DNA of 64,000 nt from Pelagibacterales bacterium MED-G42 (GTDB taxonomy: Bacteria > Pseudomonadota > Alphaproteobacteria > Pelagibacterales > Pelagibacteraceae). The notes below the pieces were generated by a model. It did no database searches and was not told the DNA's origin. It saw only the letters and a list, made by a program, of their open reading frames with translations. The position numbers were made by a program, and so were the translations under genes. Within the stretch, counting starts at the first letter, position 1, and every line of letters starts with the position of its first letter. The stretch covers positions 1-64,000 of the forward strand of contig NTJL01000001.1 in the NCBI GenBank assembly GCA_002457485.1. Reading direction: 5' to 3'. Shown here piece by piece: positions 44,101 to 54,154 of this stretch.

Positions 44101-45617
44101 CTATTGAGGATCTGGCGCAGTTAATTTACGATTTAAAACAAATCAATCCCAGAGCACGAGTTGGTGTTAAGTTGGTTGCATCTTCTGGTGTTGGTACCAT
44201 AGCTGCAGGAGTAGCTAAAGCAGAGGCAGATATTATATTAATTTCTGGTCATAATGGTGGAACAGGTGCTACACCACAGACAAGCGTTAAGTATGTTGGT
44301 ATTCCTTGGGAAATGGGTCTCACAGAAGCAAATCAAGTTTTAACACTTAACAATCTTCGTCATAAAGTAACTTTAAGAACTGATGGGGGAATTAAAACTG
44401 GTCGAGATGTGGTGATAGCTGCGATGATGGGTGCTGAAGAATATGGAGTCGCCACAACAGCTTTAGTAGCAATGGGATGTATTATGGTAAGACAATGTCA
44501 TTCAAATACTTGCCCAGTAGGTGTATGTACACAAGATGAAAAATTAAGAGAGAAATTTACAGGTACTCCAGACAAAGTAGTAAACTTATTTTCATTTATT
44601 GCGAGTGAAGTAAGAGAAATTTTAGCGAAACTTGGTTTTAAAACACTTAATGATATAATTGGGCGAACTGATTTATTAATGCAAGTAAATAAAGCCTCAC
44701 CAAACCTAGATGACCTAGATCTAAACCCATTGTTCGTACAGGCGGATCCAGGAAATAATAAAAGATACTGTGAAAATATAGATATTAATAAAGTCCCAGA
44801 CACTTTAGATCAGGAAATTTGGCCAGAAATTGAAAATGCTTTAAATAAATCTGAAAAAATTGATAAAGAGTTTTTAATAAAGAATACTAATAGAGCTGTT
44901 GGAACTAGAATTTCACATCATTTATATGAAAAATATGGTTATGAGAAATTAGATGAAAACTTTTTAACATTAAACTTTAAAGGATCAGCAGGACAATCCT
45001 TTGGAGCCTTTTCAACAAAAGGTCTAAAACTTTTGCTTAAAGGAGACGCAAATGACTATGTTGGTAAAGGATTATCAGGTGCAACAGTTTCTATAAAACT
45101 TCCTGATGAAAGTAATTTAGTTTCGAATGAAAATACTATTATTGGAAATACGGTTCTATATGGTGCTACTTCAGGAAAACTTTTTGCAGCAGGCTTGGCT
45201 GGAGATAGATTTGCGGTAAGAAATTCTGGAGCAACTACAGTTATTGAAGGATGTGATTCAAATGGTTGTGAGTATATGACAGGAGGTACAGTAGTAATAC
45301 TTGGACAGGTCGGAGATAATTTTGCAGCGGGCATGACTGGTGGCATGGCATTTATTTATGACAAATCAAAAGATTTAGAAAAAAAAATAAATCCAGACTC
45401 TGTTTTTTGGCAAAATATCGAAACTGATTATTGGAAAAATATTCTTAAAAATTTGATTATTGAACATTTTAATGAAACAAAATCTCAACTTTCTAGACAC
45501 CTAATTGATAATTTTACTCTAGAACTAAACAATTTTGTTCAAGTTTGTCCAAAGGAGATGCTTGATAAGCTTGAAAATCCCATAAGTTACAAGCCAATTA
45601 TTAAAGAAGTAATTTAG
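41112..45617 (+). CDS. gltB: Glutamate synthase large (alpha) subunit
   Basis: A 1501-residue flavoprotein with four parts in order: N-terminal class II glutaminase domain, central domain, FMN synthase barrel and C-terminal GXGXG helix. Cys26 in EHDACGVGAI becomes the nucleophile after removal of a 25-residue propeptide. FHQRFSTNTAPSW and HNGEINT are glutaminase motifs. The barrel shows GEGGEDEQRF, ISGHNGGTGATPQTS and the [3Fe-4S] cysteines in CIMVRQCHSNTCPVGVC near 1121. The gene ends in a TTAG shared with the convergent hydrolase. It is the largest gene in the window. Confidence 0.97.
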   Translation: MKNYIKNLKLLTKNHVYSKEMEHDACGVGAIVSTEGKKSRIIVEYGIEALKAVWHRGAVDADGKTGDGAGIHLEIPKDFFIEKIEVTGHDYDNSEICVGMIFLPRNDYSAQESCKTIVESELTRNNFSIYGWRQVPVNPKILGQKALQTMPEIMQVLFKSNDKNLLNKDLERKIYETRKKIENKAFQLSLNNFYICSISSKSIIYKGLYLAEGISDFYLDLKDKRFVSRFAIFHQRFSTNTAPSWSLAQPFRAIAHNGEINTYKGNKNWMRIHEQEMSSPLFENVENLKPVIQKGVSDSAALDNVFELLNKSGKPAPLAKLMLVPDAWSKKNKTLPKNHQQLFNFLNSTMEPWDGPAAIAATDNEWVIAANDRNGLRPLRYAITKDKLLFAGSETGMIELNEKKIISKGRLGPGEIIGVRIEKGKVFSNNDIKNYLAKEFKHFNSQIIDLDERLSILNEKNNFEGEDLRRRQFTFGISLEDLELILHPMAEDAKEATGSMGDDTPLAVLSDKYRPLYHFFRQNFSQVTNPPIDSLRENKVMSLKTRFGNLGNILDFDTLTKENIYVLNSPVLSNSQFHKFINFFGKNSLTLDCTFSKDENLSIALNRIEKEAEIAVRQGVTQLVLSDKELSEDKLPIPMLLCVGAINTFLIDKKLRGYVSINVQSGEALDTHSFATLIGVGATTVNPYLAFDSLYQRYKKKLFGQFSFDHCVERYIKSVNAGLLKIMSKMGISVLSSYRGGCNFETVGLSRTIVSDYFPGIVSKISGIGLIGIEKKIREIHKQAFESSETVLPIGGIYRYRKNGETHQYQGRLIHLLQNAVGSNSYEAYKKYAEGIYNLPPINLRDLIDFRKKKLGPSIDLSQVEPIQEILKRFGSGSMSHGALSKEAHETLAMGMNRIKGASCSGEGGEDEQRFKVMQNGDSANSRVKQIASARFGVTINYLNNCNEIEIKIAQGAKPGEGGQLPGFKVTDEIAKLRHSTPGVTLISPPPHHDIYSIEDLAQLIYDLKQINPRARVGVKLVASSGVGTIAAGVAKAEADIILISGHNGGTGATPQTSVKYVGIPWEMGLTEANQVLTLNNLRHKVTLRTDGGIKTGRDVVIAAMMGAEEYGVATTALVAMGCIMVRQCHSNTCPVGVCTQDEKLREKFTGTPDKVVNLFSFIASEVREILAKLGFKTLNDIIGRTDLLMQVNKASPNLDDLDLNPLFVQADPGNNKRYCENIDINKVPDTLDQEIWPEIENALNKSEKIDKEFLIKNTNRAVGTRISHHLYEKYGYEKLDENFLTLNFKGSAGQSFGAFSTKGLKLLLKGDANDYVGKGLSGATVSIKLPDESNLVSNENTIIGNTVLYGATSGKLFAAGLAGDRFAVRNSGATTVIEGCDSNGCEYMTGGTVVILGQVGDNFAAGMTGGMAFIYDKSKDLEKKINPDSVFWQNIETDYWKNILKNLIIEHFNETKSQLSRHLIDNFTLELNNFVQVCPKEMLDKLENPISYKPIIKEVI

Positions 45618-46357
45618 ATCATTAAATCAAGTTCTTTTAAAATCTTTTTCTGAAGTTTTTTATTAAATAAACTATGGTCGCCATTTTTAATAACAACCAA
45701 TTTTTTTTTTGCATTTATAAATAATTTTAAAATTTTTTTTGAAAAAACCACAGGGACAGTGTCATCTTTATTTCCATGTAGCATTGTAACAGGAATTTTT
45801 GAGTTGATTTTTTTATGAAGAATTTTGTTTTTTCTTCCATCTTTAATTAATTGATAAGTAATAGGGTATTCATAACCACCATGCTTTAAATTATAAACAC
45901 CTTTTATAATTGTCTCTTTTTTCATTTTTTTTGTAAATTTTTTCCACATTATTTTTTCCAAAAATTCTGGTGCTGAGCCTATACCTAAAAATCCTTTAAT
46001 TTTCTTTTTAAAATATTTAAATTGATTTAACGATATCCACGAACCCATGCTTGATCCAATTAATATAAAATCATTTTTTTTTACAATTTTTTTTATCATT
46101 ATTTTTGTTTCAGATGTCCATTTGCTAATATTTCCTTTTGTAAACTTTCCTGATGATTTTCCGTGTCCTGAATATTCAACAGCAAGAAAGCCAAGCTTAT
46201 TTTTTTTAGCATATTTAAGAAATACTTTTGGTTTTTCACCCTCTATGTCTGACATAAAACCATGAAGAAAAACTATATAAAGATTTTGCTTATAATAATT
46301 ACTTAAATATCTAATTTTTTTTGTTTTTGAGATTATGTGATATTTAAAATTCTTCAT
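45614..46357 (-). CDS. Alpha/beta hydrolase
   Basis: A 247-residue serine hydrolase. HGFMSDIEGEK is the oxyanion-hole region, GSSMGS the nucleophile elbow, HGNKDDTVP carries the acid and NGDHSLF the histidine. EYSGHGKSSGKF resembles small esterases that act on acyl chains or bacterial lipids. It is Lys-rich, as usual in this genome. It stands alone, divergent from the GT4 gene. Substrate unknown. Confidence 0.83.
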   Translation of the reverse strand: MKNFKYHIISKTKKIRYLSNYYKQNLYIVFLHGFMSDIEGEKPKVFLKYAKKNKLGFLAVEYSGHGKSSGKFTKGNISKWTSETKIMIKKIVKKNDFILIGSSMGSWISLNQFKYFKKKIKGFLGIGSAPEFLEKIMWKKFTKKMKKETIIKGVYNLKHGGYEYPITYQLIKDGRKNKILHKKINSKIPVTMLHGNKDDTVPVVFSKKILKLFINAKKKLVVIKNGDHSLFNKKLQKKILKELDLMI

Positions 46358-46399
46358 AATTATTTATAAGTTTAAACTATTAATATATAGTAATAACAA

Positions 46400-47551
46400 A
46401 TGGTATCTAATTTAAAAATTTTACAGGTTATACCTAAATTAGGCTATGGAGGAGCTGAAACAGGTTGTTATGATATTGCTCATTACTTGCCTGAGCATAA
46501 TTGCAAATCGTTTATTGTTACAAGTGGAGGTGAATTACTTAAATATGTTGATAAAGAAAAGGTTAGAATAATAAGATTACCTGTACATAGCAAAAATCCT
46601 ATTTTAATTTTTTTTAATGCTATTATGTTAATTGGAATTATTTTAATAAATAATATTTCAATAGTTCATGCCAGAAGTAGAGCACCTGCGTGGTCTTGTT
46701 TGCTTGCAACTAAGATTACAGGTAGAAAGTTTGTTACAACTTTTCACGGTACTTACAATTTTAATGGTAAAATAAAAAAATTTTATAATTCTGTTATGGT
46801 TAGATCAAATTTAATAATTGCAGGTTCTAACTTTATTTTTTCACATATTAAAGAAAACTACTCAAAATTTATTAACGACAAAAAAAAACTTTTAGTTATA
46901 TTTAGAGGAATAAATATTGATTATTTTGACTCTGGCACAAAATTAGAAAATGATGAAAAAAAACTATTAGAAAGTTGGAAAATAGAAAAAGATAAAAAAA
47001 TAATACTTTTGCCCGGTAGACTTACATCTTGGAAAGGACAGGAGCTATTTATTGAAGCAGTAAATTTGGTGAATATTGAACTTGGATATGAAGCTTTTTA
47101 TGGAGTTATTTTAGGAAATGATCAAGGAAGAGATTTATATAAAAAAAAACTTACTAGACTTGTTGAACAATATAGAATGAAGAAACAAATAAGATTTATT
47201 GATCATAGTAAAGATATGGCGCTAGCCTACAAAGTTTCTGATATTATAATTTCAGCATCGATTGAACCTGAAGCATTTGGAAGAGTTGCCGTAGAGGCTC
47301 AATCGATGGAAAAACCAATAATAGCGAGCAATATAGGTGGCTCTAACGAAACGATAATTAATGAAAAAACAGGTTTTTTATTTGAATCTGGAGATTCAAA
47401 ATCTCTAAGCCAAAAAATATTGAAAGTTCTCACTTTGGATGAAACTTCTTTAAAATTAATTGGTACTGAAGGAAGAAAAAATATAATAAAAAAATTTAAT
47501 GTTGAAAAAATGTGCTTTTCTACTTATTCAGAGTATAAAAGATTAAACTAA
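46400..47551 (+). CDS. Glycosyltransferase family 4 (GT-B)
   Basis: A 383-residue GT-B glycosyltransferase. The acceptor-side glycine loop is PKLGYGGAETGCYDIAHYL; the donor-binding domain starts near 200 with ILLPGRLTSWKGQELFIEA and has the E-x7-E-like SASIEPEAFGRVAVEAQSMEKPIIASN, typical of family 4. Such enzymes build lipopolysaccharide core or O-chains. Its stop codon directly abuts the thrS ATG with no spacing, so it is transcribed into the thrS-infC-rpmI-rplT-pheST cluster, an unusual place for a sugar transferase. Confidence 0.88.
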   Translation: MVSNLKILQVIPKLGYGGAETGCYDIAHYLPEHNCKSFIVTSGGELLKYVDKEKVRIIRLPVHSKNPILIFFNAIMLIGIILINNISIVHARSRAPAWSCLLATKITGRKFVTTFHGTYNFNGKIKKFYNSVMVRSNLIIAGSNFIFSHIKENYSKFINDKKKLLVIFRGINIDYFDSGTKLENDEKKLLESWKIEKDKKIILLPGRLTSWKGQELFIEAVNLVNIELGYEAFYGVILGNDQGRDLYKKKLTRLVEQYRMKKQIRFIDHSKDMALAYKVSDIIISASIEPEAFGRVAVEAQSMEKPIIASNIGGSNETIINEKTGFLFESGDSKSLSQKILKVLTLDETSLKLIGTEGRKNIIKKFNVEKMCFSTYSEYKRLN

Positions 47552-49468
47552 ATGCCTATTATCAAATTACCAGATGGAAATAATATAGATTTTCCAAATA
47601 AAGTTACAGGCTTAGATGTAGCTGAAAAAATTAGCAAATCCCTTGCTAAACAAGCTATTGTAATAAGTGTTAATGGAGAGTTAAAAGATTTAGACCACTT
47701 AATAGATAAAGACTGTTCTGTAAAAATTTTTACTTCAAAAAATCCAGAAGGTTTAGAAACTATACGACATGATACAGCCCATATTTTGGCCATGGCAGTT
47801 CAAGAATTGTTTCCTGGTACTCAGGTTACTATTGGTCCTGTTATAGAAAATGGTTTTTACTATGACTTCGCAAGGAAACAATCTTTTACTGAGGAAGACT
47901 TAACAAAAATTGAAAATCGGATGAAAGAAATTGTAGACCGAAATGAAATTACTAGAAGGGAAGTTTGGGATAGAGATAAGGCAATTTCTCATTTTAAAGA
48001 AAAAGGTGAAGTTTACAAAGCTGAACTAATTGAGTCAATTCCTGAAAAAGAAGATGTATCAATTTACTTTCATGGTGATTGGCATGATCTTTGTAGAGGA
48101 CCACATCTTTCTTCTACAGGAAAAATTGGTAAATACTTTAAATTAACGAAAGTATCTGGTGCATATTGGCGAGGTGACTCTAATAATGAAATGCTACAAA
48201 GAATATACGGAACAAGTTGGGCAACTCAAAAAGATTTAGAAGAATATCTTAAAAGAATTGAAGAAGCTGAGAAAAGAGACCATAGAAAACTAGGAAAAGA
48301 AATGGACCTATTTCATTTTAGAGAAGAAAGCCCAGGCTCAGTATTTTGGCATGAAAAAGGATGGGCACTGTTTCAAAAATTAATCAATTACATGAAAATG
48401 AAACAAGATCTAGCCGGTTATAAAGAAATAAATACTCCTGAAGTCTTAGACAGAACTTTATGGGAAAAGTCAGGACACTGGGAAAAGTTTGGGGCAAATA
48501 TGTATACATCAACTACTCCAGATGAAAAAGTTTTTGCAATCAAACCTATGAATTGTCCGGGCTGTATTGAAGTTTTTAATCAAGGGCTTAAAAGTTATAA
48601 AGATTTGCCTCTGAAAATGTCTGAATTTGGTAAAGTTCATCGTTATGAACCTTCAGGAGCTTTACATGGGTTATTAAGAGTTAGAGCATTCACTCAAGAT
48701 GATGCTCATATATTTTGTACAGAAGAACAAATTACAAATGAATGTTTGATAGTAACTAATCTAATTTTAGATATTTATAAGGATTTAGGATTTGAAAATG
48801 TTATTCTTAAATATTCTGATAGGCCAGATTTACGTGTAGGAGACGATAGTGTTTGGGACAAAGCTGAAGCTGCTTTACTGCAAGCAGTCAAAGCCACTAA
48901 GTTAGAGTACAGCATAAATAAAGGCGAAGGTGCATTTTATGGCCCTAAAATAGAATTTGTTTTAAGAGATGCAATAGGCAGAGATTGGCAGTGTGGAACT
49001 TTGCAGGTTGATTTTAATTTACCTGGTAGACTTGGAGCCTCATATGTAGATAAAGATGGATCAAAAAAAATTCCTGTAATGCTTCACAGAGCTTTATTTG
49101 GATCTCTTGAGAGATTTATTGGAATATTAATTGAACATTATGCTGGTAAATTCCCTTTTTGGATTTCACCACTACAAACTGTAGTAATACCCATTTCAGA
49201 AGACTTTGATGATTATGCAATTGAAGTTTCTAAAAAAATTAAAGAAGTGGGTATAAGTTCTATTGTAGATTTAAAAAAACATAATTTAAATTATAAAATA
49301 AGAGATCATTCACTAGCAAAAATACCACTTTTATTGATTTGTGGTAAAAAAGAAGTTGACTCCAACTCTGTAACGATTAGAAGATTGGACTCTAATGAAC
49401 AAGAAAATATGGATTTAAATTTATTCTTAAAAACATTTTCTGCTTTAAATAAAGTATCTTTAAAATAA
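47552..49468 (+). CDS. thrS: Threonyl-tRNA synthetase
   Basis: Class II aminoacyl-tRNA synthetase, 638 residues. Domain order is TGS (1-62), editing domain with HDTAHILAMAVQELFPG and YWRGDS (HxxxH-type editing site), catalytic core with the zinc-binding cysteine in MNCPGC and motif 2 RVRAFTQDDAHIFC, motif 3 HRALFGSLERFIGILIEHY, and the C-terminal anticodon-binding domain. It begins immediately after the glycosyltransferase stop and is followed immediately by infC. Confidence 0.97.
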   Translation: MPIIKLPDGNNIDFPNKVTGLDVAEKISKSLAKQAIVISVNGELKDLDHLIDKDCSVKIFTSKNPEGLETIRHDTAHILAMAVQELFPGTQVTIGPVIENGFYYDFARKQSFTEEDLTKIENRMKEIVDRNEITRREVWDRDKAISHFKEKGEVYKAELIESIPEKEDVSIYFHGDWHDLCRGPHLSSTGKIGKYFKLTKVSGAYWRGDSNNEMLQRIYGTSWATQKDLEEYLKRIEEAEKRDHRKLGKEMDLFHFREESPGSVFWHEKGWALFQKLINYMKMKQDLAGYKEINTPEVLDRTLWEKSGHWEKFGANMYTSTTPDEKVFAIKPMNCPGCIEVFNQGLKSYKDLPLKMSEFGKVHRYEPSGALHGLLRVRAFTQDDAHIFCTEEQITNECLIVTNLILDIYKDLGFENVILKYSDRPDLRVGDDSVWDKAEAALLQAVKATKLEYSINKGEGAFYGPKIEFVLRDAIGRDWQCGTLQVDFNLPGRLGASYVDKDGSKKIPVMLHRALFGSLERFIGILIEHYAGKFPFWISPLQTVVIPISEDFDDYAIEVSKKIKEVGISSIVDLKKHNLNYKIRDHSLAKIPLLLICGKKEVDSNSVTIRRLDSNEQENMDLNLFLKTFSALNKVSLK

Positions 49469-50014
49469 GTGGCAGATTTTAAACAAAACTATTTTCAAAA
49501 AAGAACAAAAGATCGGGGTCCAAGATCAAATAATAGAATTTCATCTCCCGATGTGCAAGTTATAACAAATGACGGAGAAAATCTTGGAGTGATTAACACT
49601 AATGAAGCTATTTCAATGGCTAAAAATCTAGGATTAGATCTAATAGAAATTGCTGCAAATGCAAACCCTCCTGTTTGTAAAATAATGGATATGGGTAAAT
49701 TTAAGTATGACGCTCAAAAAAAAGCTAATCTTGCAAAAAAAAAACAAAAAATTGTTTTATTAAAAGAGATTAAAATGAGACCAGTTACGGAGACTCATGA
49801 CTATGAATTTAAAGTAAAAAATGCAAAAAAGTTTATCGCAAAAGGAGATAAGGTAAAATTTACTATCAGATTTAAAGGGCGAGAACTTCAACATTCTCAT
49901 TTAGGTAATGAACTTATGAGTAAAATAAAAGAAGATATGAAAGATATAGGCAAGGTCGAATTACATCCAAAGTTTGATGGCAAACAAATGATTATGGTAA
50001 TTCAGCCTTTATAA
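49469..50014 (+). CDS. infC: Translation initiation factor IF-3
   Basis: Binds the 30S subunit and checks the start codon. The 181 residues show the N-terminal domain with INTNEAISMAKNLGLDLIEIAANANPPVCKIMDMGKFKYD (the first 20 residues of which fit the IF-3 signature), a Lys-rich linker and the C-terminal domain with IRFKGRELQHSHLGNELM. The start is GTG directly after the thrS TAA. infC often uses a weak start (AUU in E. coli) for autocontrol; GTG could serve the same end. A small hairpin AGCCTT-TAT-AAGGCT covers its stop. Confidence 0.95.
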   Translation: MADFKQNYFQKRTKDRGPRSNNRISSPDVQVITNDGENLGVINTNEAISMAKNLGLDLIEIAANANPPVCKIMDMGKFKYDAQKKANLAKKKQKIVLLKEIKMRPVTETHDYEFKVKNAKKFIAKGDKVKFTIRFKGRELQHSHLGNELMSKIKEDMKDIGKVELHPKFDGKQMIMVIQPL

Positions 50015-50067
50015 GGCTTAATAGAGGTTGTAAATTTATAACAATCTTTGTATAACACCGCAGAATT

Positions 50068-50274
50068 ATGCCAAAACTAAAAACAAAAAGCTCAGCAAAA
50101 AAAAGATTTAAAATATCTGCAAAGGGCAAAGTCATGACAGCGCAAGCTGGTAAAAGACATGGCATGATAAAAAGAACTAATTCTCAAATAAGAAAATTAA
50201 GGGGTACAACAACGATGTCAAAACAAGATGGAAAAATTGTTAAATCGTATATGCCCTACAGTTTAAGAGGTTAA
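50068..50274 (+). CDS. rpmI: 50S ribosomal protein L35
   Basis: A 68-residue, very basic protein with the L35 N-terminus [17 protein letters not shown] and the central [18 protein letters not shown]. It follows infC by 53 bases and precedes rplT by 2 bases. In many bacteria L20 represses this operon by binding the leader before rpmI; an imperfect palindrome TTGTAAATTTATAACAA occurs there, but I cannot confirm such a site. Confidence 0.95.
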   Translation: MPKLKTKSSAKKRFKISAKGKVMTAQAGKRHGMIKRTNSQIRKLRGTTTMSKQDGKIVKSYMPYSLRG

Positions 50275-50276
50275 CA

Positions 50277-50633
50277 ATGGCAAGAGTCAAAAGAGGAGTC
50301 ACAAGTAAAGCTAAACATAAAAAAGTTTTAAAAGCCGTTAAAGGTCAATGGGGAAGAAGAAAAAACACTATTAGAGTTGCAAAGCAAGCAATGGAAAAAG
50401 CTATGCAATATGCTTATAGAGATAGAAGAAATAAAAAAAGAGATTTTAAATCTTTATGGATACAAAGAATTAATGCTGGAGTAAGAGCTGAGGGCATGAC
50501 TTATTCTAAATTTATTAATGGTCTAATTAAATGTGGTGTTATAATTGATAGAAAAATTCTTGCCGAAATTGCTTATGATAGCCCAGAAGCGTTTAAAACA
50601 ATTGTACAAAAAGCTCAATCCGCTTTAAATTAA
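50277..50633 (+). CDS. rplT: 50S ribosomal protein L20
   Basis: A 118-residue rRNA-binding protein essential for early 50S assembly. The N-terminal helix [30 protein letters not shown] and the globular part with [22 protein letters not shown] and [16 protein letters not shown] are standard. Spacing of 2 bases from rpmI shows a common mRNA. Confidence 0.96.
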   Translation: MARVKRGVTSKAKHKKVLKAVKGQWGRRKNTIRVAKQAMEKAMQYAYRDRRNKKRDFKSLWIQRINAGVRAEGMTYSKFINGLIKCGVIIDRKILAEIAYDSPEAFKTIVQKAQSALN

Positions 50634-50676
50634 TCTTCTCTATTGTTTTTATTTCTCGAGGAAATAATCTACCAGT

Positions 50677-51744
50677 ATGAATGACTTTAAAAATATAAAA
50701 GAAAAATATAATTCTAAACTTAATAGTGATTTAAGTTTAGAGGATATAAATCAAATTAAAACCGAGCTTTTTGGAAAAAATGGTTTAATTTCCTCTCAAT
50801 TCAAAAATATTGCATCTATACCAGAGACAGAACGTAAAAAATTTGCATCAGATCTTAATCAAATTAAGGATGGGTTACAAAACTTAATAATTAAAAAAAT
50901 TAATGAAATTGAGGCAAAAAAAATAAATGAAAAATTAGAAAATGAAAAAATTGATGTAACACTCCCAGAAAGATCATTTGTGAGAGGAAAAATTCATCCA
51001 GTTTCACAAACTATTGATGAAATTTCATCAATCTTTTCAGAAATAGGATTTAGTGTCGAGGAGGGTCCAGACATTGAAAATGAATACAATAATTTTACAG
51101 CTTTAAATACTCCTGACAATCATCCAGCAAGAGATATGCATGATACATTTTATCTTGATGATAATAAAGAAATATTGTTAAGAACCCACACATCTCCTGT
51201 TCAAATTAGAACAATGATAAAAGATAAACCTCCATTTAAAATTATTGCACCTGGAAGAACTTATAGGTCTGATAGCGATCAAACACATGCACCGATGTTT
51301 CATCAAGTAGAGGGTTTGTACATAGACAAAGATATAAATATGGGTCACCTAAAAGGATGTTTAAATTATTTTATTAAAGAGTTTTTTGAAGTTAAAAAAA
51401 TTAAAATGAGATTTAGACCAAGTCATTTTCCATTTACAGAACCATCAGCAGAAGTAGATATTGGTTATGAAATCAAAGATGGAAAAATTGTTATTGGAGA
51501 AGGTGACCAATGGCTTGAAATCTTAGGTTGTGGAATGGTTCATCCTAATGTTTTGAAAAATGTGAAAGTCAATCCTACAGAGTATCAAGGATATGCATTT
51601 GGAATTGGGATTGATAGATTAGCAATGCTTAAATATGGAATTAAAGACTTAAGAGCTTTCTTTGATTGCGATTATAGATGGTTAAATCATTTTGGTTTTG
51701 ATCCTTTAGATGTACCTTCAAATTATAGAGGTTTAAGTCGATGA
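50677..51744 (+). CDS. pheS: Phenylalanyl-tRNA synthetase alpha subunit
   Basis: Catalytic subunit of the alpha2beta2 enzyme, 355 residues. The N-terminal coiled coil is followed by the class II core with motif 2 ([23 protein letters not shown]), [32 protein letters not shown] and motif 3 [14 protein letters not shown]. The stop overlaps the pheT ATG by 4 bases. In E. coli this operon has a pheM attenuator leader before pheS; the 43-base gap after rplT is too short for one. Confidence 0.96.
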   Translation: MNDFKNIKEKYNSKLNSDLSLEDINQIKTELFGKNGLISSQFKNIASIPETERKKFASDLNQIKDGLQNLIIKKINEIEAKKINEKLENEKIDVTLPERSFVRGKIHPVSQTIDEISSIFSEIGFSVEEGPDIENEYNNFTALNTPDNHPARDMHDTFYLDDNKEILLRTHTSPVQIRTMIKDKPPFKIIAPGRTYRSDSDQTHAPMFHQVEGLYIDKDINMGHLKGCLNYFIKEFFEVKKIKMRFRPSHFPFTEPSAEVDIGYEIKDGKIVIGEGDQWLEILGCGMVHPNVLKNVKVNPTEYQGYAFGIGIDRLAMLKYGIKDLRAFFDCDYRWLNHFGFDPLDVPSNYRGLSR

Positions 51745-54149
51745 AAATTACATTTGACTGGTTAAAAGATCATTTAGTTACTAAATTTAAAGAAGATAAG
51801 CTTTTAGAGCAATTAACTAATGTTGGGCTTGAGGTTGAAAGTGTAGAAAACTTATCTGCTGGACTTGATTTATTTAAAATTGCAAAAATTATAAAGATAG
51901 AAAAACATCCAAATGCAGATAGACTTAAAGTTTGTGAAGTTGATGTAGGAGAAAAAGAAATAAAAAAAGTTGTATGTGGTGCGCCTAATGCAAGAGAGGG
52001 ATTGATTACTATTTATGCTCCTCCTGGAGCTGTTGTTCCAAAAAGTAAAACAAAATTAGTCGTGGCTAAAATCAGAGAAGTTACTTCTTATGGAATGCTT
52101 TGTTCTGAATCTGAATTAAATTTATCTGATGAAAGTGAAGGAATAACTGAACTATCTTCAAAAAAGTATGAAAAGAGTGTAGGTAAAAGTTATTTTTCTA
52201 AATCAAACTCTAATCTTATAGATCTTTCAATTACACCAAATAGACCAGATTGTCTTGGTGTAAGAGGAATTGCTAGAGATCTTGCTGCCTCAGGATTTGG
52301 AAAATTAAAAAATTTAAAAGATAAAAAAATTAAGTCAAATATTAAGCAAACTATAAAAGTAAAAATTAATAAAGAAAAAAATCAAGCGTGTAGCTCTTTT
52401 GGTAGTTGTTTAATTACGAATGTTAAAAACATTGAAAGTCCCAAATGGTTACAAGATAAATTAGTATCAATTGGACAAAAGCCAATCTCGGCAATAGTAG
52501 ATATAACAAATTATGTAATGTTTGATATCAATCGTCCTTTACACGCATATGACGTTGATAAAATCGATAAAGGTATTGTAATTAGAAGTTCGAAATCTGG
52601 AGAAGAATTTAAAGCTTTAGATAATAAAATATATAAATTAGATGATGGTATGTGTGTAATTAGTGATCGCAAGGGTGTATTAGGATTAGGCGGAATTATT
52701 GGAGGCACAAGGTCAGGTACAGAGTTTGACACTAAAAATATTCTGTTGGAGTCTGCATATTTTGAACCTAGATCAATAAGATATACTTCAAAAAAATTAA
52801 ATCTTGAAACAGATGCTAAGTTTAGATTTGAAAGAGGTATCGATCCATTATCTATTGAAGATGGATTAAATAAAGCAGCACTATTAATTAAAGAGATTTG
52901 TGGTGGTGAAATTAGTAAAATTGATATTAAAAAAATTGAAACAAGGAAAGTTCAATCTATTAAATTTAATACTGATTTATTTAAAAAAATAACTGGATTT
53001 AAAATTTCAACTAAGGAAATATTAAAAATTTTGGAAGACCTTGGCTTTAAAATTAAAAAAGAAAAAAAATATTTTAAATTAACTATTCCAACATGGAGGC
53101 CAGATATTTTACAAGAAATAGATATTGTAGAAGAGCTAGTTAGAATTACTGGTTATGATAAGATAAAAATTATTGAACCTATTAAGCAAAGAACTAAATC
53201 TACACTAACTCAATCACAAAAGTTATTTCATTTTTTACAAAGAGCAATTGCTTCAAAAGGTTATTTAGAGGCAATAACATGGTCATTTACTGACTCAAAT
53301 TATAATGATCATTTTAAAAATAAAAATAAAGAAATTAAAATTTTAAATCCTATCAGTTCAGAGTTAGGTGTTTTAAGAAATTCAATATTTTCAAATTTAA
53401 TTATGTATATGAATAAAAATTTAGATAGAGGTTTTAAAGATTTATCTATATTCGAAATAGGACCGATTTTTATTGGTTCAAATCCAGGTGAACAAAATAC
53501 CGTAGTCTGTGGTTTGTCTTCAGGTAAAAAACAAAGATTATCGTGGATCGAAAAAGAGAGAAATGTTGATTTATTTGATGTTAAAAGAGATGTAGTTCAA
53601 ACTTTATCTGAAGCAGGTTATAATTCAGATAAATTTTTTATAGACAGTGAAACACCAAATTACTACCATCCAGGTAAGTCAGGCAGATTATTTTTAAATA
53701 GCGGTAAAGATCAAATAGCAGCTTATTTTGGTGAGATTCATCCAAATATTATAAAAAAGATAGATATTAAAACAGAGTCTCTAGTGGGTTTTGAAATTTT
53801 TCTCGATAACTTAAAATTGCCAAAAAAAAAATTAAAAGACCAAAAAAATAAATTCGAAGTTTCAGATTATCAAAAATCTGAGAGAGACTTTGCTTTTATA
53901 GTAAATAAAGAAGTTAAAGCGCAAGATTTAATCAATGCTGTCTTAAGTGTGGATCAAAAATTAATAAGCAATGTAAAAATTTTTGATGTCTATGAGGGTG
54001 AAAATATTCCAGGAAATCAAAAATCAATAGCAATTAGTTTAACTATACAATCATTCGAAAAAACGTTGAATGATAATGATCTAGAAAAAATTAATAATTT
54101 AATAATTAAAACAGTTGAAAATAAAACTGGTGCTAAAATACGTTCGTGA
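51741..54149 (+). CDS. pheT: Phenylalanyl-tRNA synthetase beta subunit
   Basis: An 802-residue structural and editing subunit. Domains in order: N-terminal B1 with [12 protein letters not shown], a tRNA-binding OB fold (about 40-150, [17 protein letters not shown]), B3/B4 editing region with [17 protein letters not shown]5 DNA-binding-like domains, a core with [15 protein letters not shown], and the C-terminal ferredoxin-fold anticodon-binding domain starting near 712 ([15 protein letters not shown]). It overlaps pheS by 4 bases and is followed by lepA after 5 bases. Confidence 0.96.
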   Translation: MKITFDWLKDHLVTKFKEDKLLEQLTNVGLEVESVENLSAGLDLFKIAKIIKIEKHPNADRLKVCEVDVGEKEIKKVVCGAPNAREGLITIYAPPGAVVPKSKTKLVVAKIREVTSYGMLCSESELNLSDESEGITELSSKKYEKSVGKSYFSKSNSNLIDLSITPNRPDCLGVRGIARDLAASGFGKLKNLKDKKIKSNIKQTIKVKINKEKNQACSSFGSCLITNVKNIESPKWLQDKLVSIGQKPISAIVDITNYVMFDINRPLHAYDVDKIDKGIVIRSSKSGEEFKALDNKIYKLDDGMCVISDRKGVLGLGGIIGGTRSGTEFDTKNILLESAYFEPRSIRYTSKKLNLETDAKFRFERGIDPLSIEDGLNKAALLIKEICGGEISKIDIKKIETRKVQSIKFNTDLFKKITGFKISTKEILKILEDLGFKIKKEKKYFKLTIPTWRPDILQEIDIVEELVRITGYDKIKIIEPIKQRTKSTLTQSQKLFHFLQRAIASKGYLEAITWSFTDSNYNDHFKNKNKEIKILNPISSELGVLRNSIFSNLIMYMNKNLDRGFKDLSIFEIGPIFIGSNPGEQNTVVCGLSSGKKQRLSWIEKERNVDLFDVKRDVVQTLSEAGYNSDKFFIDSETPNYYHPGKSGRLFLNSGKDQIAAYFGEIHPNIIKKIDIKTESLVGFEIFLDNLKLPKKKLKDQKNKFEVSDYQKSERDFAFIVNKEVKAQDLINAVLSVDQKLISNVKIFDVYEGENIPGNQKSIAISLTIQSFEKTLNDNDLEKINNLIIKTVENKTGAKIRS

Positions 54150-54154
54150 AGTAA

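Noticed and set aside
50004-50018. Terminator at the end of infC
   Set aside because: A 6-bp hairpin with a 3-nt loop and no T-run, followed closely by rpmI, which must be cotranscribed.
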